This document shows, one piece after another, positions 36,001-46,505 of a DNA stretch of 64,000 bases. Made by a program: the position numbers and the translations under genes. This DNA is from Mesostigma viride (taxonomy: Eukaryota; Streptophyta; Mesostigmatophyceae; Mesostigmatales; Mesostigmataceae): assembly GCA_009746045.1 (NCBI GenBank), contig RPFO01000017.1:2724040-2788039 (forward strand), read 5' to 3'. The notes beneath the pieces were generated by a model, which ran no database searches, was not told the origin of the DNA, and saw nothing but the letters and a program-made list of their open reading frames with translations. How positions within the stretch are numbered: the stretch's first letter is position 1; each line of letters opens with the position of its first letter.

Positions 36001-39000
36001 AGGTCTCGATGAGGAGAGGCCAGCCCGGCACATCCATACGTTTCATCCAGCGCGGGGGGGGGGCAGATGAGGGTGCCACGTGCATGCGAAACAGGCGGGC
36101 ATTGGTGTGTGATTGTGATAGGACAGGCGGGCGTCGGTGTGTGAATGTGGTGGGACAGGCGGGCGATGATGTGTGATTGTGATAGGACGGCGCATCCTAC
36201 CACTGCTTTGGCAGCAACCCTGCCTCTTGCCTGCCCATCACAAGATGCGGGCACAAAGTACGGGGTGGATCCTGCCCGTGGCTAGAACCAGCGTCCTCTG
36301 TCTATGGCCGCTGAATCATCTGCGGCCTAATCATGTGCGGAATGGTCCATAGCGCGCGGGGGTCGCACCTTGAGTGAGGCCGAGTTGTGGGGGTCGAACA
36401 GGTCCCTCACTTTCTCGTTGTAGATCTCCATCATCGAGATGGCCACCTGCGGGGTGGAGGTGCCGGTCGCGGGGGTGGTGATGGGTGGGGGTTGGGGGGG
36501 GGGGAGGGGGAGGAAGGGGATGGAGGGGGGCCCTTGAGGGCCACATGGGTAGATGCAGGCATACCAGTATCAATACAAGAAACTACATACCAGTATCAAT
36601 ATAAGAAACTACATCCCAGCATCAATATAAGAAACTACATCTACTAAGACATCGGAGGATGATAGCAACACTGTTATCTGGTTGCCCAAAGCGCAGAAGA
36701 AGATCAAGATTGTACGAGTGCGAAAAACTGCACGACGAACGTCAGTAATGTTGACCCCAGGGAGGTCACCCGCTTCGAACTTTCCCCAACAACCTGGCAT
36801 GGGGAGTGCCAGCCTTCCCCAACAACTGGGCATGGGGAGTGCCAGCCTTCCCCAACAACTGGGCATGGGGATTGCAAGCCTTCCCCAACAACTGGGTATG
36901 GGGAGTGCGAGGCTTCCCCAACAACCTAGGATGGGGAGTGCGGGGTCCACTTTTCTGCGTCTATTTTAAGCACCAGCATCTGAGAAATGCACAGCCATGC
37001 CCATCCCATCGGCCAACCTTCACAGCCACCTCAACAGCACCAACTACGGGTACGTCGCATGATGCTCACTAATGTACGTGCCATTACATCGAATCGGAAT
37101 AGTACTACGAAATGGTACTAGGACTAATTGTATCTTTCAGAAGTGTGTGTGCATGCATGGGTGTGAGATCGCACCTTCCAGGTGGTCCCTCTGCTCTGCT
37201 CGATGAGCTGGAAGATGCGCTCGCACGTCATGGGGATGACGCCTGGTTCCGCTGGGGTGCCCACCATGCTGTAGCTCTGCTTGCGAGCGTCACCGGTCGA
37301 CCCACGATGCACAAGAAAGGTGGCACAGAGATGTGCGCGTGGAGTCAATCAGCACCAAGCCATGAACCAACCGTGACAAAGACCTAATCCATGCACGCAG
37401 GGTAAGGGATTGTCAAACTGCACCATCGAGCACCCCATGCTCATCTTACCACCGCTTGCTTCCTTTCCTCCCCCCCTTGCGGCGAGGCCTGCCTGTGTGT
37501 GTAGGATGCCAGCAAACTAGGAGAGTAGGAGGAAACAGTCAGCCCAACGGCACTTCGCCAGGCCCCACTCTGCTTTGCTGCATTCCCTTCGTCACAAACT
37601 ATGCCGCATGGAAACAAGACCTCGATGGCTTGTACGCTTGTGCGGCTGGCCTGCGATCATGTCGTTGTTATTCGCCCATCCTGTCCGTAGGAACCTCTAA
37701 CCCCCATCTAATTCTTGATCCAGGTCATCTAATAAAATGCCACGAGACTCGCACGCACGTGCATCAGGCATGGCAGCTCACCTTGCCGGTGCCGGTCTGC
37801 CCGTACGCAAAGAGACAGCAGTTGTAGCCGTTGCAGGCGTTCTGCACCAGGCCCTCGCCCACGTCGCGGAACACCACGTCCTGCCAACGCACACGATGGA
37901 CGGGGCGTGGGGCAAGCGATGTCGCAGGCATGATTAATGGCAGTGAGGTCAGACCGCTGCCAACGCACGCGATGGACGGGGCGTGGCACGAGTGCCTCGC
38001 ACAGCACCCGGCTGGCAGCGGGGGTGATCTTGTAAGTGGTTGGCAGCGGTGACAAAGTGGGCACCCGGCTGGCAGCGGGGGTGATCTTGTAAGTGGTTGG
38101 CAGCGGTGACAAAGTGGGCACCCGGTTGGCAGCGGGGGTGATCTTGTAAGTGGTTGGCAGCGGTGACAAAGTGGGCACCCGGTTGGCAGCGGGGGCGAAC
38201 ACAGCCACACAGTTGGTGGGGAAACAGGCGCAAAAAATCATTCGCCAAATCTCGGTCAGATGCTGGGAATGGCGACTTGCAGGATGAATACGCACTGCGA
38301 TGCCCCGTGGTAGTCACAGATGAGAACTGGCAAGGCCATGGCGACCCGAGCAGGTACATATTTCAATATATATATATATCCCACCACAGCTATATCCATC
38401 TGTGTCATAATGGGAATAGAAATAAGTGGCTCTCCACCTCTTCGTATGCTCTGTGCAAGAGTTCTCTTCCCGGCGGCCTGGCTATCGTGGTGGCCCACAT
38501 GACCTCGTCAAAGCTGTTAGAACGAACGTAAACAACGTACCAAGGTCCCTAATGCTGATCAAGCCGTTACAACCACCCGTACAGCGCACGGCAGCTGGCC
38601 TCCTGGAATCGGTGAACTGGCTGACTAATAGAGGCCGTTTACGAGGAGCAAATATTGGCCCATTGCTGGGAAATCTCCCTGGTCCCAAACCGCTCACCTG
38701 GGACGCAAAGTTTGGGTCGGCAGGGTCGTGTGACCAGTGGCAGTAGTCAAACGCAAAGTGGCGGGGCTCGGCGCCGGGTTTGCTGGGGTTGGACACCCAG
38801 CACTCGCGCCCCTCCATGCGCACGACGCAGCTGCAGCCCATGCGGAGCTCCCTGCCAGAGGGGCGCGCAGGGGGGCATGCCCCCATGTGGTCGTACAGGC
38901 AGGCACAGAGGCACGACACTGAGATGGGAGATGGTTTGTACGAGACTGGTAAGGGCACAGGGAAGGATAGCGTCCGCACGTGATGGGGGGGCATGCACAC

Positions 39001-39623
39001 ATTGGAAAGGTCCCTGCTAAACGTAGCTACTCCGACGCCCAGAAACTGGACCAACCAATGATGGGAATGCATCGGACAGTGGGGCATGTGCATGCATCCA
39101 GCCACAAGGAGGTGTAGCAATTGGTAGGTGCGGACAGCTCCTTGTGGCTGGATGCCGTGCATGGGAGGGCTGGGATAGGCACCTGAGGCCCCTGGCACAC
39201 CGGTGCAAGCATAAGCCATGCACATGTGGCATGCATCGGCAGGGGATGCTTGGCAACGCAAGCATCCACCATGCGCACACTGATCGACGCGAGCGGGGGA
39301 TGGGCATCCAGCAGCATGCAGGCGGCAATTCGTCATCAATAATGGCAGCTATGCAGACGACCGCATTACTTGAGGCATGCTTGTCAATCGTTACCACGGT
39401 CAGAGACTGCCTGGCGTACGTAAATGGTGATTACAATTGCCAGCTGTTGCGCTCTAGAGCCAAATTTGTAAATATAGTACAAGACAAAATGCGCTGGTGT
39501 GCAGGTCAAACTTCGTATGCTTGAATGGACCATTTAAAGCCCAGGTACGTACCTTTGATTGAAGGGTCGGCATCGTACGGTGACTTGGACCTTCTGGGAA
39601 GCATCCTCTGACGTAGCCACCAT
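19832..39623 (-). CDS. Kinesin-3-like motor with FHA domain and C-terminal CaaX box
   Basis: Eighteen exons, all GT-AG and in phase, give about 1951 residues: 39553-39623, 38698-38851, 37782-37880, 37175-37276, 36369-36446, 35628-35792, 34626-34709, 33610-34218, 32751-33217, 31455-31664, 29963-30053, 29199-29363, 27314-28141, 26586-26699, 25354-25938, 24045-24879, 21249-21301, 19832-20977. The motor (1-381) has [11 protein letters not shown]-loop GQTGTGKS (split by intron 3), SSRAH, DLAGSER and [21 protein letters not shown]. The FHA domain is at about 505-612. Short coiled coils follow, then a KIF1-type region ([29 protein letters not shown]), a Ser/Pro-rich acidic linker, a coiled coil (about 1370-1570) and a Ser/Pro/His-rich tail. 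No PH domain is seen; the protein ends CLLM, a possible prenylation site. Kinesin-3 motors carry membrane cargo toward microtubule plus ends. Most introns contain minisatellites. Confidence 0.93.
21303..21430 (+). repeat. 41-bp tandem repeat beside kinesin exon 17
   Basis: About two and a half units carrying CACCGACGCGCAGGACAGC and GGCGAGTGGGCACCC lie directly against the acceptor site of exon 17 on the minus strand. The third unit is diverged. Confidence 0.85.
21484..21556 (+). repeat. 24-bp tandem repeat, three units
   Basis: Three units beginning TCAGATCA(C/T)ATC; the last two also share CAATTCCA. It lies in kinesin intron 16. Confidence 0.75.
21706..22962. mobile_element. Foldback element: palindrome-X-palindrome-X'-palindrome
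   Basis: Three identical 78-bp perfect palindromes (21706-21783, 22296-22373, 22885-22962; half-arm starts AGTTATATACATCGATTCC) separate a 512-bp segment X (21784-22295) from its inverted copy X' (22374-22884), which is near-identical with a few changes. X has its own 16-bp terminal inverted repeats (TTGCGACACGCCGGCA) and an array of ATTCGATTATCGAA-like units at 21836-21935. The inner end of X resembles a tRNA T arm (GGGTTCGAATCCC). The element is flanked by ATTCC on both sides (21701-21705 and 22963-22967), a possible 5-bp target duplication. It has no coding capacity and lies in kinesin intron 16. Confidence 0.92.
22963..23460 (+). repeat. 22-bp minisatellite in kinesin intron 16
   Basis: About 22 units of ATTCCTTCCTATTCTTG plus TGGTC. 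Four units lack the GTC triplet (19 bp), and the first units have TTGTC in place of TGGTC. The bases just left of the foldback element (TGTTGTCATTCC) look like part of this repeat, so the element appears to have inserted at its edge. Confidence 0.95.
26500..26527 (-). repeat. Copy of the 3' end of kinesin exon 14 inside its own intron
   Basis: About 26 bases match the exon 14 stretch that codes LDTSAITI, some 80 bp away in the same direction. The copy reads [11 protein letters not shown], with AAG/GTAACA replaced by ATG/GTGGGG. It is not needed for the reading frame and is likely a local duplication. Confidence 0.65.
26933..27110 (+). repeat. TG microsatellite followed by GGGCGGGT array
   Basis: A (TG)n tract of about 36 units (26933-27005, with two C interruptions) is followed after about 12 bp by roughly eleven GGGCGGGT units (27018-27110) that decay to GGGCGAGC. 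The G-rich strand has four or more G triplets in a row, so it could form G-quadruplexes. It lies in kinesin intron 13. Confidence 0.95.
28721..28746 (+). repeat. CA microsatellite in kinesin intron 12
   Basis: Thirteen CA units. A shorter CA run is at about 30473-30490 in intron 10. Confidence 0.9.
32381..32735 (+). repeat. 40-bp minisatellite in kinesin intron 9
   Basis: About nine units containing GCCTACTAGCTTACCCACCC and CTTCACTACTCCACTA. Units differ mainly at two C/T sites. The array ends about 15 bp from the donor site of exon 9 on the minus strand. Confidence 0.95.
35372..35481 (+). repeat. GGGGT pentanucleotide array in kinesin intron 6
   Basis: About 22 perfect GGGGT units. The plus strand is strongly G-quadruplex prone; the transcribed RNA carries the C-rich complement ACCCC. 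Confidence 0.97.
36780..36945 (+). repeat. 33-bp minisatellite in kinesin intron 4
   Basis: Five units with key words CTTCCCCAACAACTGGGCAT and GGGGAGTGCCAG; the outer units differ most. Confidence 0.93.
38008..38200 (+). repeat. 57-bp minisatellite in kinesin intron 2
   Basis: Three full units and a partial one, each with GTGATCTTGTAAGTGGTTGG and GACAAAGTGGGCACCCGG. Start points at 38024, 38081 and 38138 fix the 57-bp period. Confidence 0.93.
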
Positions 39624-40733
39624 TTTCCAGAGATGTGGCTAGAGCTCTGGCCTGATTAGGAAGCAAAGCTGAACCTCCGTGCAGCTATATATTTTTCTTT
39701 CGCGCATCCACGGAGGAGATGCACTAGAGGAGCCTATAGTCGGGCATGAACATCTGGCCTAACTGGACTCAACTAATATTACACCCGCTGGCCATTCCTT
39801 GCGTGAGCATTTTATAACGACCTTGCTCCATCTTTTCAACCTAGTCTCCACATTCTTCAAACAAAAGATATCCTTTGTGCGAAAGATATGTAAGAATTGG
39901 CCGTCGGCAGAAGTACACGCACTGAGTCCTCCACTTGATAGTCGTGAGCGTCAACACTTTGGCAGAAGTGCGAGCTCAAGTAATTTCATGCTACATGCAG
40001 GATTCTTACAGACAGATAGCCCCAAATGATCATATAAGGCATATCCGCGCCGGCAATTTTGCTGACGTGCTTGCTCTGCTACTGAAGTACTGCACGAGTA
40101 CTCCCATCGGACGAAGTGTGGGCGTATCGCGCGAACTAATGGCGAAAAGCGATGCATGGCACCTAGCTAGAAAGCGTCGGTAAATTCTAATTTGTCATCA
40201 AAACAATAAAAGGACCCCATGTGTTGTGTTGGCTATTACTCGCTCGCTTAAATGAGCAGTGCGCGTTGGCTGCATCGATAATAAAATGGCACGAGTCCAT
40301 TTCGTGGCTAGCAGCTCCAAATTAGGTATGAACTGCCAGTTCACGCAGTTGGCGTGTTGCCGTAGACGCGATTTTCACGAACGTATGTATACGTATGCTT
40401 TTCCGAACGTATCAACCAGCCTGAACTTTCCTGAACTTTCAGGACTGTCTTCCTGCAGGCTGCAGGTGAACATAATACGCATGCTTGCGTACGTGCATAC
40501 GCTGTCCTAATGTAATCACCACCTGTAACCACGCTGCCCCGCACTGCCACGCGGCAAGGTCAGGTCATTCTGCCGCCAGCCTTAGCTGTGTTCGGTGACT
40601 GTTTCCTGCCAGTTCTCACAAATGAAAACAGTTTTGACGACTGGTTTCATGCCGGCGACCAGGCAAAACCTGCCCAGCAATTTTAGAGCAGTCCGCCGCA
40701 GATCATGAATTATTAAGTGCTAATTTCTTTTTC
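39624..40733. promoter_or_regulatory. Head-to-head spacer between kinesin and SMIM8-like genes
   Basis: 1110 bp between divergent start codons, with no transposon tail or minisatellite. A direct GAACTTTC duplication lies near 40424-40440. An 82-codon frame at 39935-40183 shows no recognisable feature. Confidence 0.4.
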
Positions 40734-41099
40734 ATGACTGTCCCGAAGCCTTCCACCACGCCAAATACAGTTGTTTCAGATCCTACTGGAGTTTCACCGG
40801 TATTCAGGACACTTAATTTTGAGCTTTACACAAAGCCGAATAAGGTACGCCTCCTTTTCGGCTCACTTTTCTTTCCATGTGCTTGGCAGCGCCCTTCTGA
40901 ATGTCAGGACTACCAGCCGTCTCCGTGGGACTGACTTTGTTTGGCCTTTTTTTTCTGGTGGTTTGATATGCAGGCAGTGGGATTCATTGGCACTGGCTTG
41001 TTCCTGGTTGTGCTCGGTGGGCTATACTATCAAAAGCGGCAATTCGAGACAGCGAGGGAACAGTCAAAGCCTGCGAAAGACGGCGCCAGGGCTACTTGA
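40734..41099 (+). CDS. SMIM8: SMIM8-like small single-pass membrane protein
   Basis: Two exons, 40734-40844 (37 codons) and 40974-41099 (42 codons with stop), join in phase 0 to give 78 residues. The N-terminal half holds VFRTLNFELYTKPNK, matching the conserved core of SMIM8 (phenylalanine-Arg, then N-E-L, then P-N-K). It is followed at once by a transmembrane helix AVGFIGTGLFLVVLGGLYY, then a charged tail QKRQFETAREQSKPAKDGAR. The length suits the family (about 80-100). The function of the family is not established. It sits head-to-head with the kinesin gene and only 117 bp before the start codon of RPA12 on the same strand. Confidence 0.8.
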
Positions 41100-41216
41100 C
41101 ATGCCACTTGGTTCCTGGGGAAGTTGAGGTCTTGCTAGTCAGGAGCGCTGCGGACCGACCAGCATCAGGCAACCCTTGCCGAGTTACCATTCCTCGTTTT
41201 TCTCCAGGTCCACCCA

Positions 41217-44008
41217 ATGACGGAGGCACCGAGGAATCCGGGATCTGCCGTCTCGGCATATAGTAACATGTTCTGTGCCCTATGCGGGACGTTACTGCAA
41301 CTCCAATCCGGCAAGAGCACAGCATCCTGCCCCCTGTGCAATTTCCAGAGAGACGTTTCAGGTAGGGACTCGGGCAGCCGCTGGGTGAAGGTTGTATCCC
41401 AAAAAATATCGAAAACGCCAGTATCGTTAGACGTTAGGGTCTGGCTGCCAGTGTCTTATCCTTTTGGCTGAGTAGTGCACGTGTGGCCCAGAATGCCAGA
41501 ATGCCCCGAAGGTTATGTGCCCGAATACCACGAACCAGCTATGAAAACCAGCGCACGCACCAGCTGAAGGGACCTACTACACTATTCAGCTGCAAGCAAA
41601 CGGAATGCGGGCCTTTCCTTACATTCTCTCGCTTCTCTTCAAGTCTCAGGCATCGACCCTTGTGGTTTCGTCACCATGGCTACATTCCATGTACCAGGTT
41701 CCTTATGCTCCCACCCATTGCCACAGAGGCAGGGAAAGCAACGGTACACAGCTGGTGGTCTATTTATGTACGAGAGGAAGAAAACAGAGGATACCCACGT
41801 GGGCAGATAGCTGTTGTTTGCTTTGACCAGTGCGTGGTGGGGACGCACCCTGTTGGCTTTACCACGCTAGAGGTCATTGCCACCTTGCTGCGCGAGATTG
41901 GGCATATTTTTCCTTGTGGGGGTTTGCATGTGCTCCTCGCTTTTGTCTTTCCTGTTAGTAGTGCTGGATGCCCATGCCTGTCATGTGCCACTATACACAT
42001 AGTGCAGACCTGTTGCTGTTACCTCACCCTTCCCGCCACCCCCACCCCCACCCACCCCTTGCCCATGGCAGCGCTGGCGTCCCACGAGATTGTGTCAAGG
42101 AGCGGCCCCACGGTACGGGGGACAGAAGTGGCAGTGCAGTGGCGTACTGTGGCTGGCTGGCGTGCCTGTTTATCAACCTCGCACTGCTGCAGGTTTGCCA
42201 TCTTTGCATCCTGTCAAATTATGGTTATCATCACCTCACAGGGCACCACAGGATGTTCTAAGGTTCGCGGGGCAACGTGGTCGCTTCTTTTTAGCCAGAA
42301 TTTGGGATGTTCACGTGGTGTCACCCCTGATGTGTACCAAGTGCACACATCCGCGGACTCTCTCGAGGAATTTTGGTAGCATTCTCTTTGGCACAAGCCG
42401 GCACAATCATCCATAGAAGGCGCCTACGAATGGTGGCGATATGGGGGTCCAGGACCGTTAGCAAACATGCATATGCTACCATTCTAAGCATTTGCTGGCT
42501 ATCTAGCACATTGCTTGGTCAAGTCCATCCCAGGCAATCACGGGTTCGGCAATGCTAGGCATGGCCTAGCTTTCATTACATACTGCGGTAGTATTCTAGT
42601 AGGTACATGCTAGTGTCAAACAACAATCATACGAGGTGTTTGGCTTGGATGGGCTCTCTCGTCTTGTCCCCGACCATCCTCTTTTCTTTTTTTTTTCTTT
42701 TTTCATCCCGGCAGGACTTCATGCGCCGCTTTGACATTGACCCGCTCATCAAGCCGGGGGCAGAGGCCCCCGAGGCGGGCGCAAAGGACAGGGAGCGCGC
42801 TACGGTGGGTTACGGTCTGACGGGTGATGGCAATCACCGACATTTGCTGTCACTGCGACATAGCCCTTGACTTGCCAGTCTTGTGGTTCAAATTATTATG
42901 AAAGCATGAGTCATGCTTGTTGCTTGTTGGGGGATGCGGTCTCTTCCCTGGGCACGTCAACTGTGGAACATCGCACTTCTGTGCATCTGCACGCATCCCT
43001 TGCATGTCAGGGCAGGGCCCTGTGTTTCACTTTTACGTGTTGCCGCAGTGTTGATTGTACATCGGACGTGTTCCCGCAGCGTTGATGCTCCAGCATGCTC
43101 GCGTGGCACAAAGCGCTGCTGTGTGGAGCATCTGTGACGTGTGGCCGCGCACAGGACGCGGAGTCATTGACACTCCCCTTGCGCCTGGTGCTGGAATTTT
43201 CCCATTCCCACAAACAGGTGGACGAGCCATGCCCCAAGTGCGGTTACTTCCAGCTGGAGTACTACACCCTGCAGGTTCGTGGTGCCTCTCCGTTCGTGGG
43301 ATGTGCTTTGGATATATGGTGGATCTGCTCAACAACGATATGTTAAGTTGCAAGCATATGATCTCAGTTTCGAACCCTGTTGGAACTACACTGAGTTTTT
43401 GCGCTTCTCCGTGTACCGGAACTAGGCAGCATTTCGTTTACTGTTTGCTGCCTGCCTCGACGATATGCTCTTAGCCCTTGGGATTGCGCGGTGTTGGACC
43501 AGTGGAAATAGTACCTGCCTTTCTGCTGGCTGGGCTGGTATGCAGTCCATGGAGAAATGCAGGCAGAAGTGGGAGGGGCGTAAGTGCAGTGGACAAAACA
43601 GAACTGCATCACGTGTTGAAGGAGCGGGCAGAGGTCGCGTTGTCCGTGGCAAGGGGCGCTGCTGTGGCAAGTGGCCTCGCATGATGCATGCCTCTTTGAG
43701 CTTTCCACAGGTTTGCATGCAGTCACATACAGGCCAGTGGTTGCAGCTGAGCTTGGCATTCTACTACTGGGCTATCTTGTTAGAATCTGCTATGTTGCAT
43801 GTCGGAGTATAGTAAGTTGACCTTTGATGCCCATCGATGACGCCAGTACTGTCCAAATTGATAACTTGGATTTGAAATGTGTCCGTCCGTTCACCTTACA
43901 CCTGCCGATGCCGCATGCTACGGCCTACAGCTGCGCTCTGCGGATGAAGGACAAACGGTTTTCTATGAGTGCTCCAAGTGCCGGTACAAGTTCTCTCAGA
44001 ATAACTGA
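41217..44008 (+). CDS. RPA12: RNA polymerase I subunit RPA12 (A12.2/POLR1H)
   Basis: Five exons (41217-41361, 42072-42112, 42715-42804, 43218-43274, 43931-44008) join in phase to give 136 residues, near the usual 120-130. The N-terminal zinc ribbon has FCALCGTLL and CPLC. The linker has EIVSRSGPTDFMRRFDIDPL. The C-terminal zinc ribbon has CPKCG, YYTLQLRSADEGQTVFY and CSKC. The hairpin with D-E next to the ribbon is the one that reaches the active centre in Pol I and supports RNA cleavage, as in TFIIS. The protein acts in the nucleolus in rRNA transcription. All four cysteine pairs are present. The start at 41217 leaves only 117 bp from the upstream stop codon, so the two genes may share a transcript. 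Confidence 0.95.
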
Positions 44009-44466
44009 GAACTTGGGGGTTGACGCTGCGCTGCGGCCAGTGACATTGCTTCTTTAATGAACGGGTATGCTATGCGCCATGCCGGAAAGGAAAGAATGTG
44101 CTGCTGCACAATTGGCTCATCCCATGTCCAAACATGCTTCTCATGGCGATGCCATCAAAGAGTGCACACTGCCCCTACTAGTGACGTGAACCACACCGAC
44201 ACCTGCCAGAAGTGGAGGTCGTTGATATCTCACTGGGACAACCAGCATGTGTGATTGGAAAGCACGTCGCACGGCGATGTCCATTATAAAGTATCAGCAT
44301 GCATACCAGCAAATGGTCAAGAAGTTAACCTTGATGATAATACCTATGGCCGGTTGATCTTTATCATGATAATGCTGGATGCATGAGCATGATCGCGATA
44401 TACCTGTTGTACGGGTTGTCTCTTTGATACATGCATGCGATCTTTCTTTTGCATGCATGGACCTCA
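44009..44466. other. Spacer after RPA12; no gene recognised
   Basis: No coding or repeat array. The terminal motif of repeat family R (GGTTGTCTCTTTGATA) is present at about 44417-44432. Confidence 0.45.
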
Positions 44467-44778
44467 TGCATGACACGCGTGCACGTGGGCCGGGCCCAGC
44501 CAGGTTAGACGCCGCAAGGCCCGCACCTTCAAAGAGCAGCTCGTAGAGGACATGGGGGGCCTAGGCCTCTCCGTGATTTGGATAAAAAGATTATGGACAA
44601 GGCCAAGTGGGCCCAGGTCATAGAAGACAACACCCCCCTGCAGTGGGGAAGCCGCGCGTTTGCTCACGTGGGAGGCGCATGCTAGACAGGACCCCTAGGG
44701 TCGCGCGGGTACCATAGTTATAGGACTGTTTTGTAGACGGCTTGTAGATAGCTTAGACCGGTAGGATTGCGTGCATGT
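44467..44778 (+). mobile_element. 5'-truncated LINE 3' end, family 1, copy C
   Basis: Codes RKARTFKEQLVEDMGGLGL with a diverged and frameshifted remainder, then the UTR words TAGATAGCTTAGACCGGTAGG up to CATGTACCCATCC. It begins at a TGCATGACACGC motif that recurs at 45553 and 46492. Its CCAT run continues directly into the large tetranucleotide array. Confidence 0.8.
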
Positions 44779-45362
44779 ACCCATCCATCCATCCATCCAT
44801 CCATCCATCCATCCACCCACCCACCCACCCACCCACCCACCCACCCACCCACCCACCCACCCACCCACCCACCCACCCACCCACCCACCCACCCACCCAC
44901 CCACCCACCCACCCACCCACCCACCCACCCACCACCCACCCACCCACCCACCCACCCACCCACCCACCCACCACCCACCCACCCCTCCCTCCCTCCCTCC
45001 TCCCTCCTCCCTCCCTCCCTCCCTCCCTCCCTCCCTCCCTCCTCCCTCCCTCCCTCCCTCCCTCCCTCCCTCCCTCCCCCCTCCCTCCCTCCCTCCCTCC
45101 CTCCCTCCCTCCCTCCCTCCCTCCCTCCCTCCCTCCCTCCCTCCCTCCCTCCCTCCCTCCCTCCCTCCCTCCCTCCGTCCGTCCGTCCGTCCGTCCGTCC
45201 GTCCGTCCGTCCGTCCGTCCGTCCGTCCGTCCGTCCGTCCGTCCGTCCGTCCGTCCGTCCGTCCGTCCGCTCGTCCGTCCGTCCGTCCGTCCATCCAGCC
45301 AGCCAGCCAGCCAGCCATCCATCCATCCATCCATCCATCCATCCATCCATCCATCCATCCAT
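44779..45362 (+). repeat. Compound tetranucleotide array (CCAT/CCAC/CTCC/CCGT/CCAG/CCAT)
   Basis: 584 bp built of blocks: about 9 CCAT, about 45 CACC, about 45 CTCC, about 27 CCGT, a few CCAG, then about 14 CCAT. Neighbouring blocks differ by single-base changes in the unit and a few slips (missing or extra C). The array starts exactly where family-1 LINEs carry a short internal CCAT run. It is open in many frames (His-Pro-Pro-Thr, Leu-Pro-Pro-Ser and similar) purely because of its composition. Confidence 0.96.
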
Positions 45363-45552
45363 CGCGGCTACACTAACGCCTCGATCGTCTGCCATTACAG
45401 GACAGGACAGCTCAGATGCCGGAGGATTATATCCCCCTCTAGCGACTATATGGTTGGGGCATGATGCAGGTCTGTACGGTTTTTGTAACTTTAACGTGTA
45501 ATTTTTTTTTTCGAAATGAGATCAACATAGTACGATCGGTGTCATGCCCATG

Positions 45553-46505
45553 TGCATGACACGCAAAAAATTAAATTAAATTATAACATGCCTCCGTTGG
45601 GAGATCATGTAGCACATATTCCTTGATGGATGGGTGGGGTGGAAGGAGCCGCGTAATCGAACTAACCTAACTCTAATCTAGCTAGTCTAGAAAAAGTCCT
45701 AACTACCCTACTCATCAAAACGCCTCCTCCGCTTGGGGGGAGGTGGTTTGCCCACAGGGTCGGGCGTGTGAGCCTTGACAATCCTCTTCCACCGCGTCTT
45801 GTTCTGCATGGCGGTCCAAAGAAGGGAGAGAGAGTGGATGCGGTATTCAAACTGGGCTGGGACCAGTAGGTCATCCAGCAACATCTGTACGTAGTTCGTG
45901 ACATGTTTCCCTACCTTTTTGGCAATGCCCTTGGGGCCAGGCCAAGTCAGAATGTGCCGCCCTGGCTGGCCAAGCCGCTGGGGGCCGGCCAGACCAAGGG
46001 CGGTGTCGACCTGGCTAGTGCGAGCAAGGTGTCCTACAAATGCTATCCTACGCTGTCTAATCTCGTCCGAAATACGAGGCATGCCCTGATACAAAGACTC
46101 TGATGACGGGCGCTTGGAAAACCCTACGTTCAGGACCTGTCGGAGCATCCGTCTAGCCTAGATGCCAGTGTGGGGGTGAGTGTCCACCCCTCGGCGCCAT
46201 ACGTGAGCACCGTGAGGACGAGGACCTTGAAGAGCATGCGCTTGCGGTGTTCGCCCAGGCCCTTGGAGCGCCAGTAGGTGTTGAGCGAACGGAGCCTAGC
46301 CCAGGCCAGGCCGATGCGGGTGTCCACATCGTCGGCGGTGTCAGGGAGCCAGCTCCCTAACAGTTTGAAGCGGTCGCGGAACGGGACCGTCGTCCCGTCG
46401 AGCAGGCGCGGCAGCGGCGGTGTACTGGAGGCTCCAATCACCATCGCCTCAGTTTTGACACTAATCTCCAACCCCACCGCCCTCGCCTCCATGCATGACA
46501 CGCAA
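45553..46505 (-). mobile_element. 5'-truncated LINE (family 2) with 14-bp target-site duplication
   Basis: Perfect 14-bp direct repeats TGCATGACACGCAA flank the element (45553-45566 and 46492-46505). Between them, on the minus strand, lie the C-terminal part of an ORF2 protein, a 3' UTR with TATGTGCTACAT, a hairpin CTCCCAACGGAG (45603-45592) and an AATTTAATTT tail. This is the signature of target-primed reverse transcription with 5' truncation. The intact duplication suggests a young insertion. Confidence 0.93.
45708..46491 (-). pseudogene. LINE reverse transcriptase C-terminal fragment, frameshifted
   Basis: The upstream frame (46491-46130) has the end of the RT region: GLEISVKTEAMVIGASS, FKLLGSWL and VLTVLTYGAEGWTLT. 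The downstream frame (about 46148-45708) has RRMLRQVLN, RRIAFVGHLARTSQVDT, PGRHILTWPGP and a basic end PVGKPPPPKRRRR. A one-base shift at about 46140-46155 separates them. The endonuclease and RT catalytic core are missing by truncation. Confidence 0.88.

Noticed and set aside
44695-45501. ORFs of 200-244 codons rich in His-Pro-Pro-Thr, Leu-Pro-Pro-Ser or Gly-Trp-Val-Gly
   Set aside because: Translation of the tetranucleotide array; open in almost every frame on both strands.
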